In this document: positions 47,174 to 59,800 of the stretch, in pieces | Layout: every line of letters starts with the position of its first letter | How positions within the stretch are numbered: the first letter of the stretch is position 1 | Origin: Ceratorhiza oryzae-sativae | Lineage: Eukaryota; Basidiomycota; Agaricomycetes; Cantharellales; Ceratobasidiaceae | Assembly (NCBI GenBank): GCA_030998015.1 | Contig: JARWMV010000250.1 | Coordinates: 496,001 to 560,000, forward strand | Length of the DNA: 64,000 nt | Reading direction: 5' to 3' | Made by a program: the position numbers and the translations under genes | The notes under the pieces: generated by a model | Database searches by the model: none | Seen by the model: only the letters and a program-made list of their open reading frames with translations | What the model was told of the DNA's origin: nothing

Positions 47174-50100
47174 ATGCCTAAAAGTACCCCTGAGGACAGT
47201 AAGTAACTGGAAAGGCGCAACGCATGATTGCTGAATATTTATTTAGGTATGGATTTTATCCAGACGATTGGTACTATGTACCAATGCACGCTCTGTCGGA
47301 CAAGCCGAAATGTCTTGTTGGAACCCATGTCACGTTCGAAAATTTTGGGACACATCAAGCGGGCAACCCACCTAACTCGGGTTGAGTACGAGAACCTGAA
47401 GATTCTATCCTCTAAGCAACTCAAGGAAGAGCGGACTGTGAGAACGTTTATATTAAAATCTTTTCTCAATTTTAAACAGATTTTGCGTACTCAATACAGC
47501 GCCCACACTTGCCCGTAACGACGCCCCCAGCCGACGACGAGAACCAGCATCACTTACAGGACGATTCTGGTGCTGATGTAGCTTCGCTATCGTCCGAGCC
47601 TGTTCTCGCGAGTCCGCCCCTACCACCTGCTCCCGATATACACATTCCTCCCATATCGGCATTGGATGATGCATATAATAACCCGGCTCTTGTTGACTCA
47701 CTCGGCGAGTACTTCAATAGTCCTTATCAGTACGCCCTCAACCCCGACGCATTTTCTGTGCCCGATTATCTTTCCTTTACACACCAGCCCGACCGTAAGT
47801 ACATCGCCGACTTCTTCGTACGTGGTAGTGCTTCATGCATATCTGTGTAATAGCGCCCAAGACAGGCGAGCCGTCGTCTGCAAGGTCTGGTCGCTCTTCT
47901 GACCCTGGTTGGGCTCCATATCCTGACCGAGCGGTAAGTTCTTTTGGTGTGCGGAATATTGAATCGAATTGACGCATGTAGTTAGCATTTTTTGACGCAT
48001 TCATTGTTCAACGCGCCTCACATTCACTTTTCCGTTGCACAGCAGCAGGCGATACTTGATTGGGCCAAGGCAATGGGGACGCTGGACGTTCCAACCATCT
48101 ACTCACTCGAAAAATGTCAAGAGGGACTGAAGCGAGCGGTTGGCGACTCTTCTCGTACGTATAAAACCCCAACAGGCAACATATACTATTTAAACTCTAT
48201 TGACGCTATGGTTCGGCAGGTTTGTTTGCTTTATTTCATGATGTACCGTTTTCCCCTTTGAAGTGCTAATCGAACTTGAAGGATTTTTCAAACTTGCATG
48301 TGCGAGAACATCTTCAGTTCTATCCCGAGGACACCGGGACTCATTCGTTGGAAATATGGCATGGAGAAAAACTTGTGCAAGGCCAAAACAAAAAACAACT
48401 CACTCCAATGGCTACACACGACAACAAAACATATTTTGTCGATGAAGTTTGCAAACTAAATGATGGGTCCGCCTTCATTCCAGAAATGTTCCTACGCCGT
48501 GATGGTGGCATGTGGGCGCACGGCAAGTATTTGGCAAAGAACACGGTGAGTGCCATCTATCTTATTGTATATGTGCTGACTACCTTGCACACAAAGAGCG
48601 AAGCCAGCAATAACTCATTCATTGAGAGCCCCGAGCGTACTATGAAGCCGCTTGCTGACTTTCGTCGCACCTGTGTTGAATTGCTCGCTGCCCTCCCAAA
48701 TGGAATTAGTATTCAACGCACTGGTATGTTTTATATACTCTATTATTGCCGTATTTAATCTGTACTATAATGACAGGTCCAGACGACGCCTGTTCGTCTT
48801 GCGATTTATCACCGAACCCCCTGCGTGCAAAGGCAAACGGTCGTCCTATTTATTCTGTGCCGTTTATAGTGTTCGTCGACGACGTTTCCGGAAATAAAAG
48901 CAAGCAGTGGAATAAACACTGGTGCTGCTACCTCTCGAACGCTGCACTGCCCCGCGAAAAGTTCAACAAGCGTGCAAATATACGATTCATGTGTACAACT
49001 CAGCACGCGTCGCCAATGGAAATGCTCGGGGGCATTAGTTCAAACTTCTCGTAAGTGCCATTATATGAGCCGCTGTGCACTACTAACTTTCTTTTAGGGA
49101 GGCATTTGACGATATGGTGCCCGTGTGGGATGTTCTAGAGCAGCGGGAAGTGCTTGTACGCCCGTATATGCTGTTCTTCCCCGCCGACAATCCTATGCAA
49201 GCAGAAGAATGCAGCTCGACCGGTCTTCGATCGAATGTATTCTGCCGCACTTGCAAAGTTGGTGGCTCCCAAGAGCACAAGCAATCGGACCATGGATATT
49301 CCGAGCTATTCCAGGTATTTAATTCTTACTACCGGTGTATTTTGTTAGCTCAATGTCTTCAGGTGTCGGAACTACGAAGCGCTCGAGAAACTACTGAGAT
49401 AATCCAGCAGCAGTTTGAGATTGCGTTCACGGCGACAGCTGTGAACAATCTTACACTGTTCCAGCGAAGCACGGGGTCAAGGATTCCATCGCTCAACCAA
49501 TCCTCGATCGAATCATGAAACGCCGCCAACAACTGCAGAAGGAAAACCGGCGAATGCCCATGCCAGAAATCACGCGTCAACTTCACAATGAGTTCTCGGA
49601 TCTTTTGGGATGTTCAATGATGAACCCGTTGCTCGCAGTGGATGGTGCGTGAATATATGCTTCAATCCATAAACACTGACAACCTTAATATCTGTTATAG
49701 GACTTGATATTCATATTGATACACCGACCGAAATATTACACACGCTACTCCTTGGGATCGCGAAATACCTTTGGGTCGAGGTAGTTCAAGTTATGGATAA
49801 GAACAAGAGCTTTGAACTCTTTTGTACGCGCCTGCGTTCTTTGTCTGTAGCTGGTCTCAACAGCGATCGCCCAATCCCGAACTACATCTGCACAAATCGG
49901 GGCAGTCTAAACGGGAAGCATTTCAAGATACTGACCCAAGCAATTGCATTTTGTCTGTATGACCTAGTTCCTGATACACTACAGACAACTTGGTCGTCTT
50001 TTAGTCGATTAGCAGTGCTCGCATGGTACTCAACGATTCACAATTTGCCCGCGTATACAGTAAGCTGTGCTACATTTTAGTTTGTTAAATGATTCTATAT

Positions 50101-51888
50101 TATTCCAGGCAGAATTAGAAGACTCAATCCAAGTGCTGCTGCACGACCTGGCCAGATGCGCGCCGCAGCTATTGATTGACAAGGGGAAGACACACTACTC
50201 GTTCACATGCCGTTTTTTGTGCAGCGCTTTGGTCCCTTGCTTGGACCAGATACTGAGCGTTATGAGTCGTTCAACAGTGCGTTCCGAGAGTGCTCAATCC
50301 ACAGTAACCGCCAAGCACCGAGCCGCGACATTGCAGCCAAGTTCGCTGCCTTCGATTGCATGCGCCACGTTGCATTGGGAGGCTCGTGGTTCGACTTGGA
50401 ATCAGGATCTTGGAAGACTGCTGGGCACCATGTGCTTGCGCTTACGCAGTCAAGCAATTTTCTAGTAAAAATTCTTGGCTGCAAAGAGCCTGCAGCTAGG
50501 ATGCCCAGTAAGCCTTTCAGCTGTGTCCCTCTTTCTATGGCGTTGCCTTGCTGGCTTGTTTTAGGATTCCTTGCCATTTCTTTCTCATTCTAGGATTCCT
50601 TGCCATTTCTTTCTTGCTTTAGGATTCCTCGCCATTTCTTCTATTTGTACCAGCAGCATACATGGTTACTAACATACTTACTCTACTCTAGGATCAACAG
50701 TTGTGCACGCGAAAGCCTCAATTGCACATGGGCTCAAACTTGCCTTAGCATCTTCGAGTGCCCACCAACCATCAACACGGTTTTGACAATGCGCAAGGCG
50801 CATAGTCTTGAGGCTCAATGTGGCGACACTGTGCTATGTGGGAGTCACACAGTATTCCGAGTAGCGGATTTGCTCCAGCTTGGACATATTCATGAAATAT
50901 GGGTGCCCCATGACGATTCCCTCCCTGCATTTGTCGCAATCCGTGCATTTAGTTGGCTCTTGGATGACACTACATATGGGATGCCGGCTGTTCAATTGCA
51001 AGATCAGTTGGTGCTTGCAACTGCTCAGGTACGTGGTTTTATAGCGCTATCAACAACAAAACTAACCGCATAATAAAATAAATAGGATATACTCAGAGTG
51101 ATAAACTTACAGCACCAGTGTTCATTTGCAGGTTGCCAAGATACTGGCTGCATTGTAGTTCGACAGGAGCGACAAGACTCTGGTGTCACACAAAAGGCGA
51201 TTCGACACAACGACAACATAAATTTTGTTGTCAATATTCACTCAATGCACAACTACGAACTTGTTCGGCAGGTACTCAAGAACCAATTCAACCTACATGT
51301 TCAACCCGAGGCACCAGAAGTGAATATTGAGACCAGAAAGCAGGGGGCACTGTCTGTGCGCCGTATTCGGCAGCAGAAGGAACATTCAGGTGAGCAGGTC
51401 AATCATAAAATAAGGATCGTATCTTACCAATGCTCTTGCACACAGGAAAAGCTGGTGCTGATGTTGCCGCCACTCCCGAGAGTTCCAACACAGCACCAAA
51501 AAAGCGCAGGTGTCAGACAAAATTGGGTACCGCCACGCAGATGAATGCTGCTCCTGCTACAACAGCACCTGCTATGGCTGTGTCAAGCTTGTCTGCTGTC
51601 ATGCAAGGTACATCAAATGCTGAAGTCGAGGCTCATGTTGTGGCACAGATGCCTCCACATCCAGCTGTTGGGGTATATGCACCTGTGTATGCGCCTCCTG
51701 TGTTCACTGACCGTAAGTCTAATACAATATTCATATTATGTGTCCCTAATACTTTTTATTCATTTATAGCGCTCCCTTTTGGATGGCATGCCATCTGGAG
51801 CTTTGAACATGGAAAGTTTTATTTCCACCATGCTCAAAGTTACGCAACAACCTGGGAAATCCCGAGGGGTCATTTTTATTCCGGATGA
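47174..51888 (+). pseudogene. Transposase-like gene of E1, frameshifted
   Basis: The start MPKSTPEDSMDFIQ spans the first intron (47199-47246). A C2H2 finger follows (CTLC...HIKRATH). Many exons give VPFIVFVDDVSGNKSKQWNK (acidic residues that could be catalytic), SPMEMLGGIS, FFPADNPMQAEECSSTGLRS with CRTCKVGG, TPTEILHTLLLGIAKYLW and NRGSLNGKHFKILTQ. The C-terminal region contains FVVNIHSMHNYELVRQ and a WW domain (LPFGWHAIWSFEHGKFYFHH..TTWEIP). One-base losses at about 49471 and 50195 relative to E2 shift the frame, and the small intron at 50063 is altered. The same protein family recurs in basidiomycete genomes, to my recollection usually unannotated. Confidence 0.75.
51772..51870 (+). other. 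WW domain encoded at transposase C-terminus (E1)
   Basis: After a GTAAGT...TTATAG intron the exon encodes LPFGWHAIWSFEHGKFYFHH and, four residues on, ATTWEIP. This matches the WW consensus: LPxGW, an aromatic pair (here FYF), H, then T-x-W-x-x-P. The same domain is encoded in E2 near 56914-57012. WW domains bind proline-rich peptides. Confidence 0.75.
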
Positions 51889-52086
51889 TTTGCAACCCGT
51901 TCCTGGTGAGTGCGCCACACCAAACAAGTTTGTTCGTTGAATTCCCACCCGTTGGTTATGAAAGGCTGGGCAGTTCCTCAGCTTCAACATCAACCACACT
52001 CCTTCAGCCAACTCGCCAACTCCCCTCCTTTTTTTCCTTTTTTTCCTCCATTTTTCTTCGCCGCATACTCCCGCCCTTGTCGCACA

Positions 52087-53387
52087 ATGCCTCTGATCGA
52101 CGACCTTTACGATGGCGATCTCTTTGAGGACGAGCCGGGCCCTGCTCCAGGCGACGAAGTCCCCAATGCCATTCCGGGAGATCCTCCCAGCGAAGGTGAT
52201 CAACAAGAACTGAACGCCAACAGGCGAAGGCCCCGCAGCAGCTCAGAACCTGACGCTGAAGAGGATGCTCGCCTCACCTGGCGTGCATTCATGGAGTCAG
52301 CCATGGACACGCACAACATTCAGGGCACTGATCGAGAGCAGGGCCGACGCTTCGCGGATGTGAGCTAATTGTTTACAATGCACTATCGTAGCGACTAACA
52401 CATTTTTTAGCTTGATTTTACCTTCCAGCTCATGTTTTTTTTCAGCTTTATGTTGGCTCAACGTGCGCGGGTGGACAACCTGGCTACCTTTAATTTCTTA
52501 TGTGGCGACGTCTACGAGGTACGTTTGTCTTTGATTATCTGTTGGACAAGACGCTGAGCAACTTTCATAGACGCATGTTGTCAGCTGTATTAGGGTTGCA
52601 CTGCTTGCGCCATGGCTAACAAACTATGTCACTCTGCTTCAGGAGTGGATTATCGTGAGTATTTTAGTTACATTTTGGATTACACTCACCAATACATTCC
52701 CAGAACGACATCTTGCGCGCGAAAGAATCTTGGAGGGTGCCAGACGCTGTGACAACTGTTGCCGAGCAGTGACAACAGTTCTGCAGCGAGCTTAAAAGCA
52801 AAATGACACAAGTGCGCTCCCAGAACAAGGGCATGGTGAACGTTAAGTGTTGTAGGCTCATTGTATACTTACCTGAGCGATTATAGATGCTGCGCCTACG
52901 CGCAAAAGGTGCTGACATCAACGAGATTGTCAAGGCTCTGGCACCACAGGGAATGGTGATCAAAGAGCCTCACTGGGGACGTGTAGCGTGGATCGTAAGT
53001 AACTCCTGTGTTCATTGGATCATTGAGATTAATTTTACCTTACAGATGCTTGCTAGTGTTGAATTCGACCAGCTTGTTGCTGAACGCCGGCAAAAGTCCA
53101 GTAAATTCTGGGAGTGGATCGGAACTGAGCTGCTCGCACTCAAGACCCGAATCGCAAACGACACCCGGTATACGACTGACCTGCAGCGTCGCAAAGCGAT
53201 GTCAAAGTGAGTTTAAGACCCCCATCAATGGTCGATAATGCTGACGTTCCTGCACAGTATATTCACTCGCGCTCTTGCTCGGCACCGCGAACAGTTCCCG
53301 CCCCTCATTCCAGTGGAGCCACCCCAGGCTCGCCCTGGCTGGCAGGAGAGCCTCGAGGACGCAATGAACCTCGGGGTCGTTGTTTAA
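52087..53387 (+). pseudogene. Accessory gene of E1, nonsense mutation
   Basis: Start MPLIDDLYDGDLFEDEPGPA, an acidic Pro/Ser-rich N-terminus, then several exons with helical sequence (FMLAQRARVDNLATFNFLCG, LRAKGADINEIVKALAPQG, FWEWIGTELLALKTRI), ending LEDAMNLGVVV. At 52770-52772 TGA replaces the TGG (Trp) found in E2, so the product is truncated. I recognise no domain. By analogy with TnpA of CACTA elements it might bind the subterminal regions, but that is conjecture from position only. Confidence 0.6.
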
Positions 53388-54104
53388 TGCCCTCGCTTTA
53401 TTTTATTTTATTTTATTTTATCGCTTCCGCTCCAATTTTCGAACGCCCAACCGATTCCCTCGTCACTGTCCAATATATGCTCTCATGCATGTGTGGTCCT
53501 CTCAACAGGGCTTGGACAATAGACGCATTATATTTATTTATCTTTCTTATCGTGTCCATTGTGTTTTGTAGCTCGTGATTTAATAATTATACCGCTTGCA
53601 AGCCCAAACGTTTGAATGTCAACGAAAGCGCGTATAAACCGTAATACAACGATAGGTGTGCATACAATAAATATATATCCCCGTTTGTCTCCCATATGTT
53701 ACCCCCACAACGTCTAACCGACATCTAAATACTGACTTCAAGCTGTCCCCCAGTATGCCCCCAATATCTATGCCCGCTGTGTAAACAAGGTTGGTGTGTA
53801 GTCGTTGGTGGGACATAACACCTTGGTTAACCCCACATGTTCAACCCGTCGTTGGGTCCGCACTATATATAGGTTTCCGCAACATATCATGCGGAGTGTT
53901 TAAACTACAGCTAATCGATATGGCGCGTATATACAAGTTGAGACAGGTAACAACTGATGTTACAATGTCTTGACTATAACTACTCGTAAACCTCTGGTCA
54001 ACAATTCGGAAAACATAAAATCAATCCTAACGTTTCTCCAACAAAGAGCCTCATTTGTTACTTGAACGCTGGATCAACCTTTCCCAAACGTTTGCACCCA
54101 CATA
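53388..54104. other. Subterminal non-coding region of E1
   Basis: About 700 bp without coding sequence include an ATTTT run (53399-53418) and the motif AAACGTTTG in several places. It is mirrored in E2 at 54677-55396. Subterminal regions of this kind usually hold transposase-binding sites. Confidence 0.5.
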
Positions 54105-54135
54105 TAGTTAGGTCACGCTCGTTCACGTGGCGGTG
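54105..54135 (-). repeat. Inner terminal inverted repeat of E1
   Basis: Read on the minus strand it starts CACCGCCACGTGAACGAGC, four mismatches from the outer end. It abuts TA (54136-54137), beyond which lies the oxidoreductase fragment. Confidence 0.85.
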
Positions 54136-54186
54136 TATCTCGATTTCCTCGACACCTCCCACTTCCTGAACCTGAGCTGCCTTCAT
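54136..54186 (-). pseudogene. Displaced 5' end of quinone oxidoreductase gene
   Basis: On the minus strand an ATG at 54186-54184 opens MKAAQVQEVGGVEEIE, the usual first strand of zeta-crystallin-type quinone reductases (compare MKA-Q...-GG-E...). It is cut by the transposon at the TA of an ATA codon. The continuation VEVPIPVPQPDEVLIK begins at 62053 on the plus strand, beyond E2. Joining the two across one TA gives GAG ATA GTC GAA, in frame. The fragment is inverted relative to the rest of its gene and its promoter now points into E1. Confidence 0.8.
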
Positions 54187-54643
54187 GCTGTTCGAATAGC
54201 CCTCCATGCGTTAGCCATGGATATGCCCCGCAGTTGATTGAAGATCAGCTTACACATGTTTCCAAGCTGTCATGTTGAACGTCGTAAATGGGAATGGGGG
54301 AACGTTGAATGGACTTTACGGTTTCCTCGCGCTCACAATTTATCCCTCCAACCGTGAAAAACGGCCGTTGGTCCACGTCACCTCCTATTGAAACCAAAAG
54401 ATTGGGATCTGACACGGCCACAGACGGAAACACCAGAACGTCACCTCTGACCTCATACCGCAATCTATCCGCGCCGTTATTCGCTTGCTCGTTGCCCAAA
54501 ACAGGCTAAAAGACAAGAGACATCGTTGTTAGTTCAGTATTTCGGTCATTTCCTGAATGTTGTCTGCCGGGGCTTGGAAGAAGCAACTTTATGAATTGAA
54601 TAGCGTTTTCTATGGATTATTCAATGAAGCCTTTCCTGTTCGA
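54138..54643. other. Unique spacer between inverted transposons
   Basis: This host-like segment holds, on the minus strand, the oxidoreductase 5' end and its upstream region. A minus-strand frame (54499-54245, YEVRGDVLVFPSVAVSDPNL) is preceded by a TCTTTTAG acceptor and followed by a GTAAGC donor, so it may be an exon of an upstream gene or of a longer leader. No family is recognised. Both edges abut TA plus transposon ends. Confidence 0.6.
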
Positions 54644-54645
54644 TA

Positions 54646-54676
54646 CACCGCCACGTGAACGAGCGTGACCTAACTA
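54646..54676 (+). repeat. Inner terminal inverted repeat of E2
   Basis: CACCGCCACGTGAACGAGC followed by GTGACCTAACTA; identical, inverted, to 54105-54135. Confidence 0.85.
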
Positions 54677-55396
54677 TATGTGGGTGCAAACGTTTGGGAA
54701 AGGTTGATCCAGCGTTCAAGTAACAAATGAGGCTCTTTGTTGGAGAAACGTTAGGATTGATTTTATGTTTTCCGAATTGTTGACCAGAGGTTTACGAGTA
54801 GTTATAGTCAAGACATTGTAACATCAGTTGTTACCTGTCTCAACTTGTATATACGCGCCATATCGATTAGCTGTAGTTTAAACACTCCGCATGATATGTT
54901 GCGGAAACCTATATATAGTGCGGACCCAACGACGGGTTGAACATGTGGGGTTAACCAAGGTGTTATGTCCCACCAACGACTACACACCAACCTTGTTTAC
55001 ACAGCGGGCATAGATATTGGGGGCATACTGGGTGGGACAGCTTGAAGTCAGTATTTAGATGTCGGTTAGACGTTGTGGGGGTAACATATGGGAGACAAAC
55101 GGGGGATATATATTTATTGTATGCACACCTATCGTTGTATTACGGTTTATACGCGCTTTCGTTGACATTCAAACGTTTGGGCTTGCAAGCGGTATAATTA
55201 TTAAATCACGAGCTACAAAACACAATGGACACGATAAGAAAGATAAATAAATATAATGCGTCTATTGTCCAAGCCCTGTTGAGAGGACCACACATGCATG
55301 AGAGCATATATTGGACAGTGACGAGGGAATCGGTTGGGCGTTCGAAAATTGGAGCGGAAGCGATAAAATAAAATAAAATAAAATAAAGCGAGGGCA

Positions 55397-56697
55397 TTAA
55401 ACAACGGCCCCGAGGTTCATTGCGTCCTCGAGGCTCTCCTGCCAGCCAGGGCGAGCCTGGGGTGGCTCCACTGGAATGAGGGGCGGGAACTGTTCGCGGT
55501 GCCGAGCAAGAGCGCGAGTGAATATACTGTGCAGGAACGTCAGCATTATCGACCATTGATGGGGGTCTTAAACTCACTTTGACATCGCTTTGCGACGCTG
55601 CAGGTCAGTCGTATACCGGGTGTCGTTTGCGATTCGGGTCTTGAGTGCGAGCAGCTCAGTTCCGATCCACTCCCAGAATTTACTGGACTTTTGCCGGCGT
55701 TCAACAACAAGCTGGTCGAATTCAACACTAGCAAGCATCTGTAAGGTAAAATTAATCTCAATGATCCAATGAACACAGGAGTTACTTACGATCCACGCTA
55801 CACGTCCCCGGTGAGGCTCTTTGATCACCATTCCCTGTGGTGCCAGAGCCTTGACAATCTCGTTGATGTCAGCACCTTTTGCGCATAGGCGCAGCATCTA
55901 TAATCGCTCAGGTAAGTATACAATGAGCCTACAACACTTAACGTTCACCATGCCCTTGTTCTGGGAGCGCACTTGTGTCATTTTGCTTTTAAGCTCACTG
56001 CAGAACTGTTGCCACTGCTCGGCAATGGTTGTCACAGCGTCTGGCACCCTCCAAGATTCTTTCGCGCACAAGATGTCATTCTGGGAATGTATTGGTGAGT
56101 GTAATCCAAAATGTAACTGAAATACTCACGATAATCCACTCCTGAAGCAGAGTGACATAGTTTGTTAGCCATGGCGCAAGCAGCGCAACCCTAATACGGC
56201 TGACAACATGCGTCTATGAAAGTCGCTCAGCGTCTTGTCCAACAGATAATCGAAGACAAACGTACCTCGTAGACGTTGCCACGTAAGAAATTAAAGGTAG
56301 CCAGGTTGTCCACCCGCGCACGTTGAGCCAACATAAAGCTGAAAAAAAACATGAGCTGGAAGGTAAAATCAAGCTAAAAAATGTGTTAGTCGCTACGATA
56401 GTGCATTGTAAACAATTAGCTCACATCCGCGAAGCGTCGGCCCTGCTCTCGATCAGTGCCCTGAATGTTGTGCGTGTCCATGGCTGACTCCATGAATGCA
56501 CACTGGGCAAGGCGAGCATCCTCTTCAGCGTCAGGTTCTGAGCTGCTGCGGGGCCTTCGCCTGTTGGTGTTCAGTTCTTGTCGATCGCCTTCACTGGGAG
56601 GATCTCCTGGAATGGCATTGGGGACTTTGTCACCTGGAGCAGGGCCCGGCTCGTCCTCAAAGAGATCGCCATCGTAAAGGTCGTCGATCAGAGGCAT
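55397..56697 (-). CDS. Accessory gene of E2, apparently intact
   Basis: The start at 56697 is MPLIDDLYDGDLFEDEPGPA. The exon structure is as in E1, with a Trp codon (TGG, minus strand at 56014-56012) where E1 has a stop. Several residues differ from E1 through CpG-type changes (Arg to His or Cys). Ends LEDAMNLGVVV at 55397. The N-terminus is acidic and the C-terminal half helical. No domain is recognised and the function is unknown; its pairing with a transposase gene suggests a role in transposition. Confidence 0.6.
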
Positions 56698-56895
56698 TGT
56701 GCGACAAGGGCAGGAGTATGCGGCGAAGAAAAATGGAGGAAAAAAAGGGAAAAAAGGAGGGGAGTTGGCGAGTTGGCTGAAGGAGTGTGGTTGATGTTGA
56801 AGCTGAGGAACTGCCCAGCCTTTCATAACCAACGGGTGGGAATTCAACGAACAAACTTGTTTGGTGTGGTGCACTCACCAGGAACAGGTTGCAAA

Positions 56896-59800
56896 TCATC
56901 TGGAATAAAAATGACCCCTCGGGATTTCCCAGGTTGTTGTGTAACTTTGAGCATGGTGGAAATAAAACTTTCCATGTTCAAAGCTCCAGATGGCATGCCA
57001 TCCAAAAGGGAGCGCTATAAATGAATAAAAAGTATTAGGGACACATAATATGAATATTGTATTAGACTTACAGTCAGTGAACACAGGAGGTGCATACACA
57101 GGTGCATATACCCCAACAGCTGGATGTGGAGGCATCTGTGCCGCAACATGAGCCTCGACTTCAGCATTTGATGTACCTTGCATGACAGCAGACAAGCTTG
57201 ACACAGCCATAGCAGGTGCTGTTGTAGCAGGAGCAGCATTCATCTGCGTGGCGGTACCCAATTTTGTCTGACGCCTGTGCTTTTTTGGTGCTGTGTTGGA
57301 ACTCTTGGGAGTGGCGGCAACATCAGCACCAGCTTTTCCTGTGTGCAAGAGCATCAGTAAGATACGATCCTTATTTTATGATTGACCTGCTCACCTGAAT
57401 GTTCCTTCTGCTGCCGAATACAGCGCACAGACAGTGCCCCCTGCTTTCTGGTCTCAATATTCACTTCTGGTGCCTCGGGTTGAACATGTAGGTTGAATTG
57501 GTTCTTGAGTACCTGCCGAACAAGTTCGTAGTTGTGCATTGAGTGAATATTGACAACAAAATTTATGTTGTCGTTGTGTCGAATCGCCTTTTGTGTGACA
57601 CCAGAGTCTTGTCACTCCTGTCAAACTACAATGCAGCCAGTATCTTGGCAACCTGCAAATGAACACCGGTGCTGTAAGTTTATCACTCCGAGTATATCCT
57701 ATTTATTTTATTATGCAGTTAGTTTTGTTGTTGATGGCACTATAAAACCATGTACCTGAGCAGTTGCAAGCACCAACTGATCTTGCAATTGAACAGCCGG
57801 CATCCCATATGTAGTGTCATCCAAGAGCCAACTAAATGCACGGATTGCGACAAATGCAGGGAGGGAATCGTCATGGGGCACCCATATTTCATGAATATGT
57901 CCAAGCTGGAGCAAATCCGCTACTCGGAATACTGTGTGACTCCCACATAGCACAGTGTCGCCACATTGAGCCTCAAGACTATGCGCCTTGCGCATTGTCA
58001 AAACCGTGTTGATGGTTGGTGGGCACTCGAAGATGCTAAGGCAAGTTTGAGCCCATGTGGCAATTGAGGCTTTCGCGTGCACAACTGTTGATCCTAGAGT
58101 AGAGTAGAGTATGTTAGTAACCATGTATGCTGCTGGTACAAATAGAAGAAATGGCGAGGAATCCTAAAGCAAGAAAGAAATGGCAAGGAATCCTAGAATG
58201 AGAAAGAAATGGCAAGGAATCCTAAAACAAGCCAGCAAGGCAACGCCATAGAAAGAGGGACACAGCTGAAAGGCTTACCGGGCATCCTAGCTGCAGGCTC
58301 TTTGCAGCCAAGAATTTTTACTAGAAAATCGCTTGACTGCGTAAGCGCGAGCACATGGCGCCCAGCAGTCTTCCAAGATCCCGATTCCGAGTCGAACCAC
58401 GAGCCTCCCGATGCAACGTGGCGCATGCAATCGAAGGCAGCGAACTTGGCTGCAATGTCGCGGCTCGGTGCTTGGCGGTTACTGTGGATTGAGCACTCTC
58501 GGAACGCACTGTTGAACGACTCATAACGCTCAGTATCTGGTCCAAGCAAGGGACCAAAGCGCTGCACAAAAAACGGCATGTGAACGAGTAGGTGTGTCTT
58601 CCCCTTGTCAATCAATAGCTGCGGCGCGCATCTGGCCAGGTCGTGCAGCAGCACTTGGATTGAGTCTTCTAATTCTGCCTGGAATAATATAGAATCATTT
58701 AACAAACTAAAATGTACACTTACTGTATACGCGGGCAAATTGTGAATCGTTGAGTACCATGCGAGCACTGCTAATCGACTAAAAGACGACCAAGTTGTCT
58801 GTAGTGTATCAGGAACTAGGTCATACAGACAAAATGCAATTGCTTGGGTCAGTATCTTGAAATGCTTCCCGTTTAGACTGCCCCGATTTGTGCAGATGTA
58901 GTTCGGGATTGGGCGATCGCTGTTGAGACCAGCTACAGACAAAGAACGCAGGCGCGTACAAAAGAGTTCAAAGCTCTTGTTCTTATCCATAACTTGAACT
59001 ACCTCGACCCAAAGGTATTTCGCGATCCCAAGGAGTAGCGTGTGTAATATTTCGGTCGGTGTATCAATATGAATATCAAGTCCTATAACAGATATTAAGG
59101 TTGTCAGTGTTTATGGATTGAAGCATATATTCACGCACCATCCACTGCGAGCAACGGGTTCATCATTGAACATCCCAAAAGATCCGAGAACTCATTGTGA
59201 AGTTGACGCGTGATTTCTGGCATGGGCATTCGCCGGTTTTCCTTCTGCAGTTGTTGGCGGCGTTTCATGATTCGATCGAGGATTGGTTGAGCGATGGAAT
59301 CCTTGACCCCGGTGCTTCGCTGGAACAGTGTAAGATTGTTCACAGCTGTCGCCGTGAACGCAATCTCAAACTGCTGCTGGATTATCTCAGTAGTTTCTCG
59401 AGCGCTTCGTAGTTCCGACACCTGAAGACATTGAGCTAACAAAATACACCGGTAGTAAGAATTAAATACCTGGAATAGCTCGGAATATCCATGGTCCGAT
59501 TGCTTGTGCTCTTGGGAGCCACCAACTTTGCAAGTGCGGCAGAATACATTCGATCGAAGACCGGTCGAGCTGCATTCTTCTGCTTGCATAGGATTGTCGG
59601 CGGGGAAGAACAGCATATACGGGCGTACAAGCACTTCCCGCTGCTCTAGAACATCCCACACGGGCACCATATCGTCAAATGCCTCCCTAAAAGAAAGTTA
59701 GTAGTGCACAGCGGCTCATATAATGCACTTACGAGAAGTTTGAACTAATGCCCCCGAGCATTTCCATTGGCGACGCGTGCTGAGTTGTACACATGAATCG

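Larger units (their letters stand above)
46733..54135 (+). mobile_element. DNA transposon, left copy (E1)
   Basis: The 7403-bp element has ends CACCGCTACGTGAGCGAGC and, inverted at the right, CACCGCCACGTGAACGAGC. The terminal repeats are 31 bp with four mismatches, and each end abuts TA (46731-46732, 54136-54137). CAC termini and a 2-bp target site recall the CACTA/CMC superfamily, but the classification is inferred. It carries a multi-exon transposase-like gene (47174-51888) and an accessory gene (52087-53387), the two-gene plan of many CACTA elements. A nearly identical inverted copy lies at 54646-62050. This copy carries at least three disabling changes relative to the other. Confidence 0.85.

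Noticed and set aside
47174..51888. KDZ or Plavaka transposase assignment
   Set aside because: I could not see the defining motifs. The TA target and CAC ends fit CACTA/CMC better, but no search was possible, so the family is left open.
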